In this document: positions 54,889 to 63,944 of the stretch, piece by piece | Layout: each line of letters begins with the position of its first letter | Position numbering within the stretch: the first letter of the stretch is position 1 | Origin: Clostridiales bacterium | Lineage (GTDB): Bacteria > Bacillota > Clostridia > Christensenellales > Aristaeellaceae | DNA: 64,000 nt | Assembly: GCA_015056205.1 (NCBI GenBank) | Contig: SVGS01000001.1 | Coordinates: 124,001-188,000, forward strand | Reading direction: 5' to 3' | Position numbers and translations under genes: made by a program | The notes under the pieces: model-generated | The model's input: only the letters and a program-made list of their open reading frames with translations | Told to the model about the DNA's origin: nothing | The model's database searches: none

Positions 54889-56010
54889 ATGAAAGATGTA
54901 ATGGGAATCATCTATACAGGTGAAGGAGACGCTTTGCTTCGCGAGCTGACAATTACCCGGGCTATCGCCGCACTGCCCGTAGCCAGCAGATACCGGGTAA
55001 TTGACTTCCTGGTATCCAGCATGGTTAACGGCGGGATTAAAAATATCGGCGTGATCATGCAGAAAAACTATCATTCCCTGATGGATCATCTGGGCTCCGG
55101 AAAAGAATGGGATCTTCATGGGAAAATTAACGGGCTGCATATTCTTCCTCCTTTTCTGACCAGAGAAAACGTCGGATTATATCCCGGAATTCTGGATGCG
55201 CTGCGCTCCAATACCAATTACCTGATCCGAAGCAAACAGGAAACGGTTGTCCTCAGCAACAGCACCATCATTTATAACGCTAAAATGGATGAACTGATCA
55301 AATTCCATCAGGAATCCGGTGCTGACGTAACGCTCCTGTATACCAAAGATCCCAGCATGAAACGCGAAGAATCGGGAACCTACATTTCGGTAGATGAGCG
55401 TCAGACCGTTACGGACATTGAAGTGGATCCGACTCAGCCCTCCTGCGAAAATACATATATGCAGGTATTGGTTATCCGAAAAGAACTGATGAGGGAACTG
55501 GTTGACAAAGCCGTAGCGCACGGTCTGCACAGCATGGACCGGGATGTGCTTCAGACGCTGGTCAGGGAAGGCCATGCGACTGTCAAAGCCTATGAATACA
55601 AAGGCCTTTGCTGGCGTATTGACTCCGTACAAAGCTTTTTCAAGTTCAATATGGATATTCTGGATACGGAAAAACGCAAAGGGATTTTCCGGGATGATAT
55701 GCCGGTGTTTACAAAAGTCCGGGATGAGATGCCTGCCTATTACGGCGGGAACTGCACCATGGTGAATTCTCTGGTTGCGGACGGCTGTCAGATTGAAGGA
55801 ATTGTCGAAAACAGCGTTTTGTTCCGCGGTGTGAAGATTGCTCCCAATGCACATGTGAAAAACTGCATTATCATGCAGGACGGTCAGGTTCATGAAGGCG
55901 CATATATCGAGAATTGTATTCTGGACAAGCAGGCCGTGATTAAACGTAATTCCAGGCTGATCGGGCCTCAGGCTTATCCGATCGTCATCGCAAAAGACGT
56001 CGTTGTTTAA
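54889..56010 (+). CDS. glgD: Glucose-1-phosphate adenylyltransferase subunit GlgD
   Basis: The 373-residue protein is a GlgC paralogue found as a second subunit in Bacillota. The nucleotide-binding GGxGxRL of GlgC is replaced here by TGEGDALLREL, so it is probably not catalytic by itself and instead supports or regulates the GlgC tetramer, as shown for the family. The ending keeps the repeated hexapeptide helix (VENSVLFRGVKIAPNA, KNCIIMQDG). AAGGAATC lies upstream of the ATG. Confidence 0.93.
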   Translation: MKDVMGIIYTGEGDALLRELTITRAIAALPVASRYRVIDFLVSSMVNGGIKNIGVIMQKNYHSLMDHLGSGKEWDLHGKINGLHILPPFLTRENVGLYPGILDALRSNTNYLIRSKQETVVLSNSTIIYNAKMDELIKFHQESGADVTLLYTKDPSMKREESGTYISVDERQTVTDIEVDPTQPSCENTYMQVLVIRKELMRELVDKAVAHGLHSMDRDVLQTLVREGHATVKAYEYKGLCWRIDSVQSFFKFNMDILDTEKRKGIFRDDMPVFTKVRDEMPAYYGGNCTMVNSLVADGCQIEGIVENSVLFRGVKIAPNAHVKNCIIMQDGQVHEGAYIENCILDKQAVIKRNSRLIGPQAYPIVIAKDVVV

Positions 56011-56041
56011 ACAGCTCCATCCCAAATCGAGGAGGAATCCT

Positions 56042-57535
56042 ATGAAAATTCTGTTTACCGCCGGTGAATCCGTACCATTTATTAAAACGGGAGGGCTGGC
56101 GGATGTGGTCGGCGCCCTTGCTCCCGTTCTTGCGAAAGCAGGACATGATGTCAGGGTCATTATTCCGGATTATCGTCTGATTCCGCAGAATTATCAGAAT
56201 GAGATGGTTCACGTATGCGATTTTGAAGTTCAGCTTGGCTGGAGAAGACAGTATTGCGGAATCGAAAAAATCGAAAAAGACGGTGTCATCTGGTACTTTA
56301 TGGATAACAAGTACTACTTCGGCCGGCCATATATTTACGGTATGGGCGGCGATGAGTATGAGCGCTTCGGTTTTTTCTGCCGTGGTGTTCTCAATATGCT
56401 TCCGCTGATTGACTTTCAGCCGGACGTTATTCATGCTCATGACTGGCAAAGCGGTATGATTCCCGCTTTACTGAAGATTCAGTATGCGCATCTGCCGTTC
56501 TATGCCGGAATCAAAACCGTTTTTACCATTCATAACCTGCAGTATCAGGGGATTTTCGGAATCCGCGAAATACAGGATATTCTCGGACTTGGAGACAGCC
56601 TGTGGACGGATGACAAACTGGAATGCTTCGGCTGTGCCAATTTCCTGAAAGCAGCACTTGTATACAGTGACGCCATTACCACTGTCAGTCCTTCGTATGC
56701 CGAAGAAATTCAGACGGCTTACTATGGCGAACGACTTGACGGCTTGCTGAAATCCCGAAAGGATGATCTTTACGGGGTACTCAACGGAATTGATATGGAA
56801 GATTACAATCCGGAAAGCGATCCGCAGATTGCGGCGCACTATTCCAGAGAGAACCTGAGCGGGAAGGCAGTATGCAAGAAAGCTTTGCAGGAAAACCTTG
56901 GATTACAGGTTCGGCCTGATGTTCCGATCATCGGTATGGTTGGCAGATTAAGCAATCAAAAAGGCCTTGATCTTGTTGACTACGTGATAGCGGATATCAT
57001 GAGGATGGATGTCCAGCTGGTTGTTCTCGGTATGGGTGAAGGAAGATACTTCAATCTCTTCAGCTGGGCCGAAGGGGAATACCAGGGGCGAGTTGCAGCC
57101 CGGTTTACCATGGATCATGCGCTGGCGAGACAAATCTATGCCGGTGCGGATCTCTTCCTTATGCCCAGTCAGTTTGAGCCCTGCGGGCTGAGTCAGATGA
57201 TTGCCATGCGTTACGGAACGATTCCGCTGGTCAGAGAGACAGGCGGACTGAGAGATACCGTCCTGAGCTATAATGAAGTTACCGGCGAAGGAAACGGCTT
57301 CAGTTTCTTCAATTATAATGCACATGATATGCTTCACACTATCGAACGGGCGATTGATTTTTATCTTCATCAGCCTGAAATCTGGCATAAGCTGCAGATG
57401 AGAGGAATGAGCGGAGATTACAGTTGGGATCAATCCGCTGAAAAGTATATGGTGATTTATCAGGGCTTGTTCAGGGAAAAAGCAGTCAGAGCCAAAACCC
57501 CGGAAGAGCCTAATCCCGTTGTGGTGAATATCTGA
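56042..57535 (+). CDS. glgA: Glycogen synthase (GT5, ADP-glucose)
   Basis: The 497-residue protein is a GT5 glycogen synthase that extends alpha-1,4-glucan from ADP-glucose. The ADP-binding KTGGLADVVGALA lies at about residues 15-27. HAHDWQSGMIPALL near 128, NGIDMEDYNPESD near 250, GMVGRLSNQKGLDL near 300 and PCGLSQMIAMRYG near 380 are GT5 features. The ATG at 56042 with GAGGAGG upstream was preferred over the in-frame start at 56003. It ends the glg operon; no branching enzyme is in the window. Confidence 0.97.
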   Translation: MKILFTAGESVPFIKTGGLADVVGALAPVLAKAGHDVRVIIPDYRLIPQNYQNEMVHVCDFEVQLGWRRQYCGIEKIEKDGVIWYFMDNKYYFGRPYIYGMGGDEYERFGFFCRGVLNMLPLIDFQPDVIHAHDWQSGMIPALLKIQYAHLPFYAGIKTVFTIHNLQYQGIFGIREIQDILGLGDSLWTDDKLECFGCANFLKAALVYSDAITTVSPSYAEEIQTAYYGERLDGLLKSRKDDLYGVLNGIDMEDYNPESDPQIAAHYSRENLSGKAVCKKALQENLGLQVRPDVPIIGMVGRLSNQKGLDLVDYVIADIMRMDVQLVVLGMGEGRYFNLFSWAEGEYQGRVAARFTMDHALARQIYAGADLFLMPSQFEPCGLSQMIAMRYGTIPLVRETGGLRDTVLSYNEVTGEGNGFSFFNYNAHDMLHTIERAIDFYLHQPEIWHKLQMRGMSGDYSWDQSAEKYMVIYQGLFREKAVRAKTPEEPNPVVVNI

Positions 57536-57564
57536 TCCTGAATTGTCAGCAGACACATTTGAGA

Positions 57565-57595
57565 GGGATGTGCGTTTAAAGCACGTCCCTTTTTT
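57565..57595 (+). terminator. Intrinsic terminator after glgA
   Basis: GGGATGTGC (57565-57573) pairs with GCACGTCCC (57581-57589), with one G-T pair, around a seven-base loop. Six T residues follow. The ribosome site of the next gene is directly downstream. Confidence 0.9.
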
Positions 57596-57609
57596 CGGAG
57601 GATGAACAG

Positions 57610-58356
57610 ATGAGCAATCAGTGCGGGAACAGACAGGAAACCATTGAAAACCTTCAGCTTAACGGCTTCAAACTGATCCAGAAAAGTCATGGATTCAGAT
57701 TTGGCATGGATGCGGTCCTACTGGCTGATTTTGCAGCTGTCCGGCCAAACGATGTCGTAGCGGATCTGGGAACCGGCACAGGAATTCTTCCTGTTTTGCT
57801 GGCCGGTCGCGGAAAAGGTTCTTTTTACCATGCTATTGAAATTCAGAAAGATTTATGTGCGATTACAGAAAGAAATTATTCTCTGAATCATATCAGGGGT
57901 CAAATTCTGTGCAGAGATCTTTCGACTGATTTTCATCTGTTACCGGATCGGAGTATCGATTACATTGTATGCAATCCGCCTTACGGGGAACCCAATGCAT
58001 CAATACAAAGTCCCGATCAGACCAGAGCCCTCGCAAAGACGCAGAAGGAGGGGACTCTGGATGGCTTTTTACAAAATGCTTTTCAGCTCCTGAAAGGCAG
58101 AGGTAAAATCAGCTTGATCTATCCCGCATCCAGTATGCTGTCCCTGATGCTCAGCCTGAAACAGCATCATCTGGAACCCAAACGGTTCAGACTGATTTAC
58201 CCAACCGCAACAAAGCCGGCCAATCTTGTATTGGTTGAAGCTGTCAAAGACGCAAAGCCAGCCCTGCATCCGATGCCGCCGCTGATTATTCGGAATGAAG
58301 ACGGGGACTTGACAAATGAACTGAAGTCTATTTATCATATAAACGAGCAGAAATAA
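57610..58356 (+). CDS. tRNA1(Val)-A37 N6-methyltransferase-like protein
   Basis: The 248-residue protein resembles the YfiC/TrmN6 and YabB group of N6-adenine methyltransferases. The opening LNGFKLIQKSHGFRFGMDAVLLADFA and the SAM loop DLGTGTGILPVLLA near residue 56 are typical. The catalytic motif CNPPYG lies near 118. In Bacillus the homologue modifies tRNA; the target here is inferred. CGGAGG precedes the ATG. It has no separate promoter in sight and may depend on read-through of the glgA terminator. Confidence 0.85.
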   Translation: MSNQCGNRQETIENLQLNGFKLIQKSHGFRFGMDAVLLADFAAVRPNDVVADLGTGTGILPVLLAGRGKGSFYHAIEIQKDLCAITERNYSLNHIRGQILCRDLSTDFHLLPDRSIDYIVCNPPYGEPNASIQSPDQTRALAKTQKEGTLDGFLQNAFQLLKGRGKISLIYPASSMLSLMLSLKQHHLEPKRFRLIYPTATKPANLVLVEAVKDAKPALHPMPPLIIRNEDGDLTNELKSIYHINEQK

Positions 58357-58396
58357 AACAGACCGATTTTTGTTTTGAAAAGAGGAGGCTGGTTCG

Positions 58397-59629
58397 TTGT
58401 CCGGTAAATTTGCCGATCTGATCATTGTTGGCGCCGGAGCATCCGGATTAGCGGCAGCTATAGCCGCCGCTGAACACCAGGATCAGGTGATCCTGCTTGA
58501 AGCGCAGGAACAACCCGGGAAAAAGATTCTGGCTTCCGGAAACGGACGATGCAATATTATGAATTCCGGTCCTTTGCGATATTACGGAGATACATCTCTG
58601 GCATTTCACGTATTGCAACGGATCAATCGTGATCATCTTCGGTCGTTTCTTCACCGGTACGGAGTTTTGCTTTCTCACGAAGAGGATCGTCTGTATCCCA
58701 GTACCTTTCAGGCCAAAAGTGTAATGAGTTCCTTCAAAAACGCTGTTTCCCATTTGCATATTTCTATGGTCTGCTCAGAGCGAGTCGGGGAAATCCGGAA
58801 GGAACAGGGATTGTTTCGCGTTCATTCCGTTCATCATAATACTTATTCCGCGCCAAGAATTATCATAGCCTGCGGAGGACTTTCACAGATGAAGCTGAGC
58901 GGGTCATCGGACGGATACAGATTTCTGGAAAAATTCGGCCATTCGGTTTCAACGCTGCGTCCCGCGCTTGCTCCTCTGATCACAGACAAAAAAAGCATAT
59001 CCGGTCTCAGGGGAATCCGTGTTAAATGTGGTTTGTCTCTTCTGAACAACGGCCGTTTGATTCATCGGGAAGCAGGAGAACTACTGTTCGCCGATGATGG
59101 GATCAGCGGCATCTGTTCCATGCAGATGGCCAGATTTATTGAAGGCCCCGGCTTCTATGCTGAAGTGAATTTCCTGCAGCGTATTTATTCTTCTTTGGAG
59201 GAAGTAAAAAAAGAATTCTCTTATCGAAAAAAGAGATTTGAAAATCTTGATCCGACCTGGCTTTTGAACGGCATGACAACGGAAAAAATATCCTATGCCG
59301 TCTGCAAACAGGCCGGAATACCCCTGCGCGGGGAATTGATTTCTGAATTGACCGAAGAGCAGACGGATCGGATCGCATATACCTCGATGCATTACCGAAT
59401 TGACATCCAGGCAACAAAGGGTTTTGATTTTGCACAGGTAACTTCCGGAGGCGCCTGTCAGGAATCCTTTGATCCGGATACTCTTGAGTCCAGACTGATT
59501 CCCGGACTTCATGCTGCCGGTGAAGTTCTGAACGTAGACGGAGACTGCGGGGGATTTAATCTGATGTTTGCACTCAGCAGCGGTATTTTAGCCGGGCTTA
59601 ATAACCGAGAACTGATCACGGAGGGATGA
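58397..59629 (+). CDS. BaiN/HI0933-type flavoprotein
   Basis: The 410-residue NAD(P)/FAD-dependent oxidoreductase has the N-terminal DLIIVGAGASGLAAAIAA (residues 7-24), the characteristic GKKILASGNGRCNIMN near 41 and the closing AGEVLNVDGDCGGFNLMFALSSG near 375. HI0933-family proteins are mostly uncharacterised; one clostridial member, BaiN, reduces bile acid intermediates, but assigning that here would be a guess. It starts with TTG, eight bases after AGAGGAGG. The TetR-type gene follows after three bases, so the regulator may control it. Confidence 0.87.
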   Translation: MSGKFADLIIVGAGASGLAAAIAAAEHQDQVILLEAQEQPGKKILASGNGRCNIMNSGPLRYYGDTSLAFHVLQRINRDHLRSFLHRYGVLLSHEEDRLYPSTFQAKSVMSSFKNAVSHLHISMVCSERVGEIRKEQGLFRVHSVHHNTYSAPRIIIACGGLSQMKLSGSSDGYRFLEKFGHSVSTLRPALAPLITDKKSISGLRGIRVKCGLSLLNNGRLIHREAGELLFADDGISGICSMQMARFIEGPGFYAEVNFLQRIYSSLEEVKKEFSYRKKRFENLDPTWLLNGMTTEKISYAVCKQAGIPLRGELISELTEEQTDRIAYTSMHYRIDIQATKGFDFAQVTSGGACQESFDPDTLESRLIPGLHAAGEVLNVDGDCGGFNLMFALSSGILAGLNNRELITEG

Positions 59630-59632
59630 ACG

Positions 59633-60319
59633 ATGAGAAAAGGAGATCTGAAAAAGCAGGAAATTCTGCAAACCGCGGAGGATCTCTTTTGCAAAAAAGG
59701 ATATGAGGAGACCAGCGTTCAGGATATTCTCGATATTCTTCACACCAGTAAAGGCAGCTTTTATCATCATTTTGAAAGCAAGGAGTATCTTCTGGAAGCC
59801 ATGTGCGATCGGAGGGCCATGCTGATCGCTCACCAGGCCGAGGAAGAAGAGCGGGCTTTCGGCAAGCCCATTGCCAGGCTAAACAGCCTGCTGAGTGGCG
59901 TTTTTCCGCTTAAAGATGAGCGGCTCAGTTTTCTGATGATGATTCTTCCTGTCTTTTCAACACGCCAGGGGCACTCGCTTCGCACCCGTTATTGTGAAGC
60001 ATTGCTGTCCTCTTTTCACGAACCGGTTACCAGGACTCTGACGGAATGCCTGGCGGATGATTCCGTAAACGTTTATGATCCGGAAATCACAGCCGACATC
60101 TGTATCAATACGATGAATCACCTTTGGTGCGACCTTTGCGATACTATCATCCGGGCAACCGCTGCAGGAGAAGATATGCCGGATCTGGCAAGGATCATTC
60201 ATCAGTACAGAATTATTACCGAGAGAATCCTGTCTGCCCCTTATGGTTCCATGGATCTTGTCAGTATGCAGGATCTGATGCTGCTGTCCGCCCAGATCAG
60301 AACCCATTGGAAATCATGA
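59633..60319 (+). CDS. TetR/AcrR-family transcription regulator
   Basis: The 228-residue protein has the TetR helix-turn-helix (ILQTAEDLFCKKGYEETSVQDI, then SKGSFYHHFESKEYLL, residues 11-50) and a ligand-binding domain with no recognised effector. The long, leucine-rich C-terminal part is typical. It follows the flavoprotein gene by three bases, so both are probably cotranscribed, and it is the likely local regulator. The stop overlaps the yigZ end (TCATGA). Confidence 0.9.
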   Translation: MRKGDLKKQEILQTAEDLFCKKGYEETSVQDILDILHTSKGSFYHHFESKEYLLEAMCDRRAMLIAHQAEEEERAFGKPIARLNSLLSGVFPLKDERLSFLMMILPVFSTRQGHSLRTRYCEALLSSFHEPVTRTLTECLADDSVNVYDPEITADICINTMNHLWCDLCDTIIRATAAGEDMPDLARIIHQYRIITERILSAPYGSMDLVSMQDLMLLSAQIRTHWKS

Positions 60320-60955
60320 GTCTGTAATATTCCACGGCTCATAAGCAATTACAGGATCTTCAAAAGCCAAAGTTCTGGCAGTCACATTTGCCGCAGCCGC
60401 CAGTACTCGGGAAGCTTCTTCTTCTTTAACAACCAGAACAAATGAAATCTGATCCGTATACAGAACATCATCCAGATAGGCGTTTGTATTTTCAAGATAG
60501 TGGTTCAGCCGATCCCAGAAAGAATAGGGCAGGCGGCAGACATACCGGCAGGTCCGGCACATAATGACCGGCTCAGCTGCCTGCAGGGCGATTTTGCACG
60601 TTTGTGTGTATGCCCGAACCAATCCGCCGGTACCGAGCAATATACCGCCGAAATACCGGGTAGCAACCACTATACAGTTGATCATTCCCTGATTTCGGAT
60701 TACATCGATCATCGGGAGACCTGCGGTACCGGACGGTTCACCGTCATCGCTGTACCGAATGATCCCCTGATTATATCCGAGAATATATGCATAACAATTG
60801 TGAGAAGCATTATGATGCTTCTCACGAATACTGCGCAGAAAATCAAGCGCCTGGTCTTCCGTTTCGACCGGAGCCGCGTGCCCGATAAATCTGCTTTTCT
60901 GAATAATCAATTCATCAGAGGCTTGCTGCTTTACCGTACGATAATGCTCTGTCAC
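60314..60955 (-). CDS. yigZ: YigZ/IMPACT family protein
   Basis: The 213-residue protein matches the YigZ family: an N-terminal domain with [14 protein letters not shown] near residue 18, [12 protein letters not shown] near 70 and [20 protein letters not shown] near 90, and a C-terminal DUF1949-like part. It may bind RNA or ribosomes, but the role is unclear. GTG at 60955, overlapping the tyrS stop (GTGA), gives the normal family start; the TTG six codons earlier lies too close to its only ribosome-site candidate. It is the last gene of the aminotransferase-tyrS operon. Confidence 0.85.
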   Translation of the reverse strand: MTEHYRTVKQQASDELIIQKSRFIGHAAPVETEDQALDFLRSIREKHHNASHNCYAYILGYNQGIIRYSDDGEPSGTAGLPMIDVIRNQGMINCIVVATRYFGGILLGTGGLVRAYTQTCKIALQAAEPVIMCRTCRYVCRLPYSFWDRLNHYLENTNAYLDDVLYTDQISFVLVVKEEEASRVLAAAANVTARTLAFEDPVIAYEPWNITDS

Positions 60956-62181
60956 TGAAGAACAATCCGGCAAAATCCTTTTTTCCCCTTCTTGAGCAGA
61001 ATTCCGTCAGGATCAAAATCTTCCGGATTCAGAACGGCAGCAACATCCTGAATCTTCTGATCATTAACCGATACGGCATTCTGTTCAATCTGTTTGCGTG
61101 CATCACTCTGGCTTTTGCACAATCCGGAGCGAACAAGCAGGGTGGAAATACGCGCGTCAGCCTTCAATTCCTCTTTGGCAACATTCAGCGTGGGAACATC
61201 AGCAATTCCATTTCCCTGGCCGAACAGAGATTTCGCTGCAGACTCCGCTTTTTTGGCCTCTTCTTCTCCGTGAACCAGTTTGGTTACTTCATAAGCCAGG
61301 ATACTCTTGGCCTCGTTAATCTGGGCTCCTTCAAGTGAACCGAGACGGCGCACTTCATCCATTGGCAGGAAGGTCAGAAGCGCAAGACATTTCTCAACAT
61401 CCTTGTCATCCACATTCCGCCAGTACTGATAGAACTGATAAGGGGTCGTCTTGGCAGGATCCAGCCAGAGCGCACCGGCTTCGGTCTTACCCATCTTCCG
61501 TCCGTCATGAGTCAGTAAAAGCTGGAAAGTACAGGCATACGCTCTTTCATTTTCCTTTCTTCGAACAAGGTCGGCACCGCCAAGCATGTTGCTCCACTGA
61601 TCATTTCCGCCCATTTCCAGGCGGCAGCCATAACGATGAAACAATTCAAGGAAATCATAGCTCTGCATGAGCATATAGGTAAATTCAAGGAAACTGAGGC
61701 CGTTATCCGTTGCCATCCGTGCTTTATAGCATTCAGCCGTCAGCATCTTGTTCACAGAAAACATGGAACCGATATCCCGCATAAATTCAATAAAATTCAG
61801 ATTCCGAAGCCAGTCCCCGTTGTTTACGATGATCGCTTTTCCATCTGAAAAATCAAGGAATCGGGACATCTGTTTTTTAATACATTCCACATTATGATCG
61901 ATGGTCTCAGTAGTCATCATTTTTCGCATATCGGTTTTCCCGGAAGGATCACCGATCATAGCCGTTCCTCCGCCCATCAGAGCGATCGGCCGATGACCGG
62001 CTTTCTGCATATGCGCCATGGCCATAATCGGAATATAATGCCCGATATGAAGACTGTCCGCCGTTGGATCAAATCCCACGTAGAATGTGGTGGGCTGTTT
62101 CAGCTGTTCATACAGTTCATCCGCAAAAGTCATCTGGGCAAGAAAACCGCGTTCTTTTAAAATGTCCAGAACATGTTCCAT
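60952..62181 (-). CDS. tyrS: Tyrosine-tRNA ligase
   Basis: The 409-residue class I synthetase has the HIGH-type motif HIGH at 45-48 (SLHIGHY) and KMGKT at 229-233, the KMSKS equivalent normal for bacterial Tyr[15 protein letters not shown] lies at the N-terminus, and a C-terminal S4 RNA-binding domain (about 340-405) follows. It charges tRNA-Tyr. GGAGG is nine bases before the ATG. The gene follows the aminotransferase by 18 bases and its transcription probably depends on the attenuated leader at 63388-63465. Confidence 0.97.
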   Translation of the reverse strand: MEHVLDILKERGFLAQMTFADELYEQLKQPTTFYVGFDPTADSLHIGHYIPIMAMAHMQKAGHRPIALMGGGTAMIGDPSGKTDMRKMMTTETIDHNVECIKKQMSRFLDFSDGKAIIVNNGDWLRNLNFIEFMRDIGSMFSVNKMLTAECYKARMATDNGLSFLEFTYMLMQSYDFLELFHRYGCRLEMGGNDQWSNMLGGADLVRRKENERAYACTFQLLLTHDGRKMGKTEAGALWLDPAKTTPYQFYQYWRNVDDKDVEKCLALLTFLPMDEVRRLGSLEGAQINEAKSILAYEVTKLVHGEEEAKKAESAAKSLFGQGNGIADVPTLNVAKEELKADARISTLLVRSGLCKSQSDARKQIEQNAVSVNDQKIQDVAAVLNPEDFDPDGILLKKGKKGFCRIVLQ

Positions 62182-62199
62182 TACTCATTCCTCCGTTTT

Positions 62200-63387
62200 T
62201 TATCTTCTGGATTCCTGAAGGATCAGATCCTTCAGAATGTTCATTCCCTGATCGATCTGCTCCAGCGTGCTGTTGGAAAAATTCAGACGAAGTGTGTTTT
62301 CATGTCCGCCGTCCACGAAAAAGTGGGTTCCGGGAACGAAAGCAACTTTCTGTTCTATCGCTTTGTTCAGCAGTGCTTTTGCATCCATGTTTTCAGGAAG
62401 CTCTGCCCAGACAAACAAACCGCCTTCCGGCTTCGTAAAACGGACAAGACCGGATATTTCCTGAAGATGGCCAAGCATCCGGTCCAGCTGCCGGGCATAA
62501 TCCGAGGAAATGGCCCGGATATGATCCGGCAGAAGCCGCTGCCTGAGATACTGATCCACAATCGCCTGATTCAGATTGGCCGTATGCACATCGGACGACT
62601 GCTTTCCCACCGTACATTTTCGGATAAGGTCGGGACGGCCGGACAGATAACCAACCCGCAGGCCGGGCGAAATCGTCTTGCTGAAGCTTCCAAGAAAAAC
62701 CACCCAATCATCCGTATCAAAGCATTTAATTGCGGGAAGTTTTTCACCGCTATAACGAAGGTCACGGTACGGATCGTCCTCCGCAACAATCATATGGTAT
62801 CGGGAAGCCAGTTCAGCGATCGCTTTACGCCGTTCGAAAGAAAGCGTGCGTCCGGTGGGATTCTGAAAAGTAGGAATCGTATAAAGCATCTTGGGCTGAT
62901 ACCGGCGGATCTTCTCTTCGAGATCTTCCGGAAGGAGTCCCTGCTCATCGCTGGCAACGGGGATCAGGTTGGCCTGATACAGCCTCATGCACTGCAGATT
63001 TCCAAGAAAGCTGGGATTCTCAACCAGAATTGTATCACCGGGATCGATCAGCGCCTTGCAGAGCAAATCCATTGCCTGGGTAGAGCCGGTAACCGGCAGG
63101 ACGGCTTCCGGCTGAAAGCCCACCGTTTCAGTAATGTACTGATGAAGCGCTTCAACAAAGGGAGGATATCCTTCCGTGGCTCCGTACTGCAATAAAGCTT
63201 TCCCGTTCTCTTTCAGAACCTTAACGGCCAGTTCAGAAACTTTCTCATCCGGCAACGCCGTTACGGAAGGATTCCCGCCGGCAAAGGAAATCATTCCGGG
63301 CTTCGCGATCACTTTAAAGATTTCACGGATTGCGCTTCCGGAGACCTGGTCAAAACGATGAGCAAAATGCAAAGAAGAAGATTCCAC
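62200..63387 (-). CDS. PLP-dependent aminotransferase (2-aminoadipate/aromatic type)
   Basis: The 395-residue protein is a class I/II fold-type I aminotransferase. MISFAGGNPSVTALP near residue 30, GSTQAMDLLCK near 98 and VENPSFLG near 120 fit the 2-aminoadipate and MocR-like group (without the GntR DNA-binding domain). EDDPYRDLRYSGE near 210 and the PLP lysine in GSFSKTISPGLRVGY complete it. Substrate is open; linkage to tyrS hints at aromatic amino acids. The start is GTG at 63387, seven bases after AGGAGG; the open frame upstream runs through a terminator stem and is not a real extension. Confidence 0.9.
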   Translation of the reverse strand: MESSSLHFAHRFDQVSGSAIREIFKVIAKPGMISFAGGNPSVTALPDEKVSELAVKVLKENGKALLQYGATEGYPPFVEALHQYITETVGFQPEAVLPVTGSTQAMDLLCKALIDPGDTILVENPSFLGNLQCMRLYQANLIPVASDEQGLLPEDLEEKIRRYQPKMLYTIPTFQNPTGRTLSFERRKAIAELASRYHMIVAEDDPYRDLRYSGEKLPAIKCFDTDDWVVFLGSFSKTISPGLRVGYLSGRPDLIRKCTVGKQSSDVHTANLNQAIVDQYLRQRLLPDHIRAISSDYARQLDRMLGHLQEISGLVRFTKPEGGLFVWAELPENMDAKALLNKAIEQKVAFVPGTHFFVDGGHENTLRLNFSNSTLEQIDQGMNILKDLILQESRR

Positions 63388-63465
63388 GCTGTTTCCTCCT
63401 AAAAAAAGAATCCCTTTGCTGATCAAAGGGCTGCCAGCCTCAAACGGCTGCCGGTCAACATAAAT
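63388..63465 (-). promoter_or_regulatory. Attenuator-type leader of the aminotransferase-tyrS-yigZ operon
   Basis: On the minus strand the leader of about 70 bases holds two near-identical 13-base elements (GGCAGCC-N-TTTGA, at 63440-63452 and 63423-63435, one mismatch). The second overlaps the terminator stem. CAGCC of the first element can pair with GGCTG at 63434-63438, which would leave the terminator free to form or not according to ligand or ribosome position. No T-box consensus AGGGTGGNACCGCG is present. Confidence 0.6.
63401..63430 (-). terminator. Leader terminator before the aminotransferase gene
   Basis: On the minus strand CCCTTTG (63430-63424) and CAAAGGG (63418-63412) form a seven-base-pair stem with a five-base loop. 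ATTC and seven T residues follow, ending directly at the AGGAGG ribosome site (63400-63395). Its place between promoter and start codon points to attenuation rather than ordinary termination. Confidence 0.8.
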
Positions 63466-63494
63466 ATTATCCCTGATCTTTTCTGTGTTGTCAA
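63466..63494 (-). promoter_or_regulatory. Promoter of the aminotransferase-tyrS-yigZ operon
   Basis: On the minus strand a perfect TTGACA (63489-63494) and GATAAT (63466-63471) are separated by 17 bases. Confidence 0.8.
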
Positions 63495-63509
63495 TCCTTT
63501 CACGAGGCC

Positions 63510-63538
63510 TTGATAAAAAAATAGGTTTCCTGTATAAT
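63510..63538 (+). promoter_or_regulatory. Promoter of the Asp23-family gene
   Basis: TTGATA at 63510-63515 and TATAAT at 63533-63538 are separated by 17 bases. The 5' end of the transcript can form a small hairpin: CCTG 546-549 with CAGG 562-565 and ATCC 551-554 with GGAT 558-561 (add 63000). Confidence 0.8.
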
Positions 63539-63593
63539 AAGATGTCCTGTATCCGTAGGATCAGGGACGATGACCCGGAAGGAGCAATAGTAC

Positions 63594-63944
63594 ATGGAGT
63601 GTAAAATCAAAAACGATTACGGAACCATTTACATCGCCGAAGATGTAATGATGAAGGTTGTCGGATACGCTGCGCTCGAATGCTATGGAATTGTAGCGAT
63701 GTCGGGGAAACGGGCTACGGACGGGATATCTGATTGGCTTGGAAGAGAAAACCTGTCAAAGGGTGTTCAGATTCGAAACGCCGGGGATATGCTTGATGTT
63801 GATCTTTTCATTATTGTGGAATACGGCATTTCCATTTCTGAAGTGTGCAAGACAATTGTAGAGACTGTGCGGTATAAGCTGGAAAACATGACCGGTATAA
63901 AAGTTCGCAAAATCAATATCTCCGTTGAGGGAATTCGGATCTGA
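63594..63944 (+). CDS. Asp23/Gls24 family envelope stress protein
   Basis: The 116-residue protein matches the Asp23/Gls24 (DUF322) family: GTIYIAEDVMMKVVGYAALECYGI at the start, then DVDLFIIVEYGISI near residue 68 and VRKINISVEGI at the end. Members are linked to envelope stress; in many Clostridia this small form (YloU-like) precedes a DAK-domain phosphatase (YloV/FakA). AAGGAG lies nine bases before the ATG. The window ends 56 bases later with purines (GCGGAG) that look like the next ribosome site. Confidence 0.92.
   Translation: MECKIKNDYGTIYIAEDVMMKVVGYAALECYGIVAMSGKRATDGISDWLGRENLSKGVQIRNAGDMLDVDLFIIVEYGISISEVCKTIVETVRYKLENMTGIKVRKINISVEGIRI

Noticed and set aside
54889-56010. GlgD as a broken GlgC copy
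   Set aside because: Loss of the GGxGxRL loop is characteristic of GlgD, a known second subunit, and the gene is intact.
61483-61497. Damaged KMSKS motif (KMGKT) in tyrosyl-tRNA synthetase
   Set aside because: KFGKT or KMGKT is the normal form in bacterial TyrRS, so it is not a defect.
63388-63500. T-box riboswitch before tyrS
   Set aside because: The leader is about 70 bases, far shorter than a T-box, and lacks the AGGGTGGNACCGCG consensus.
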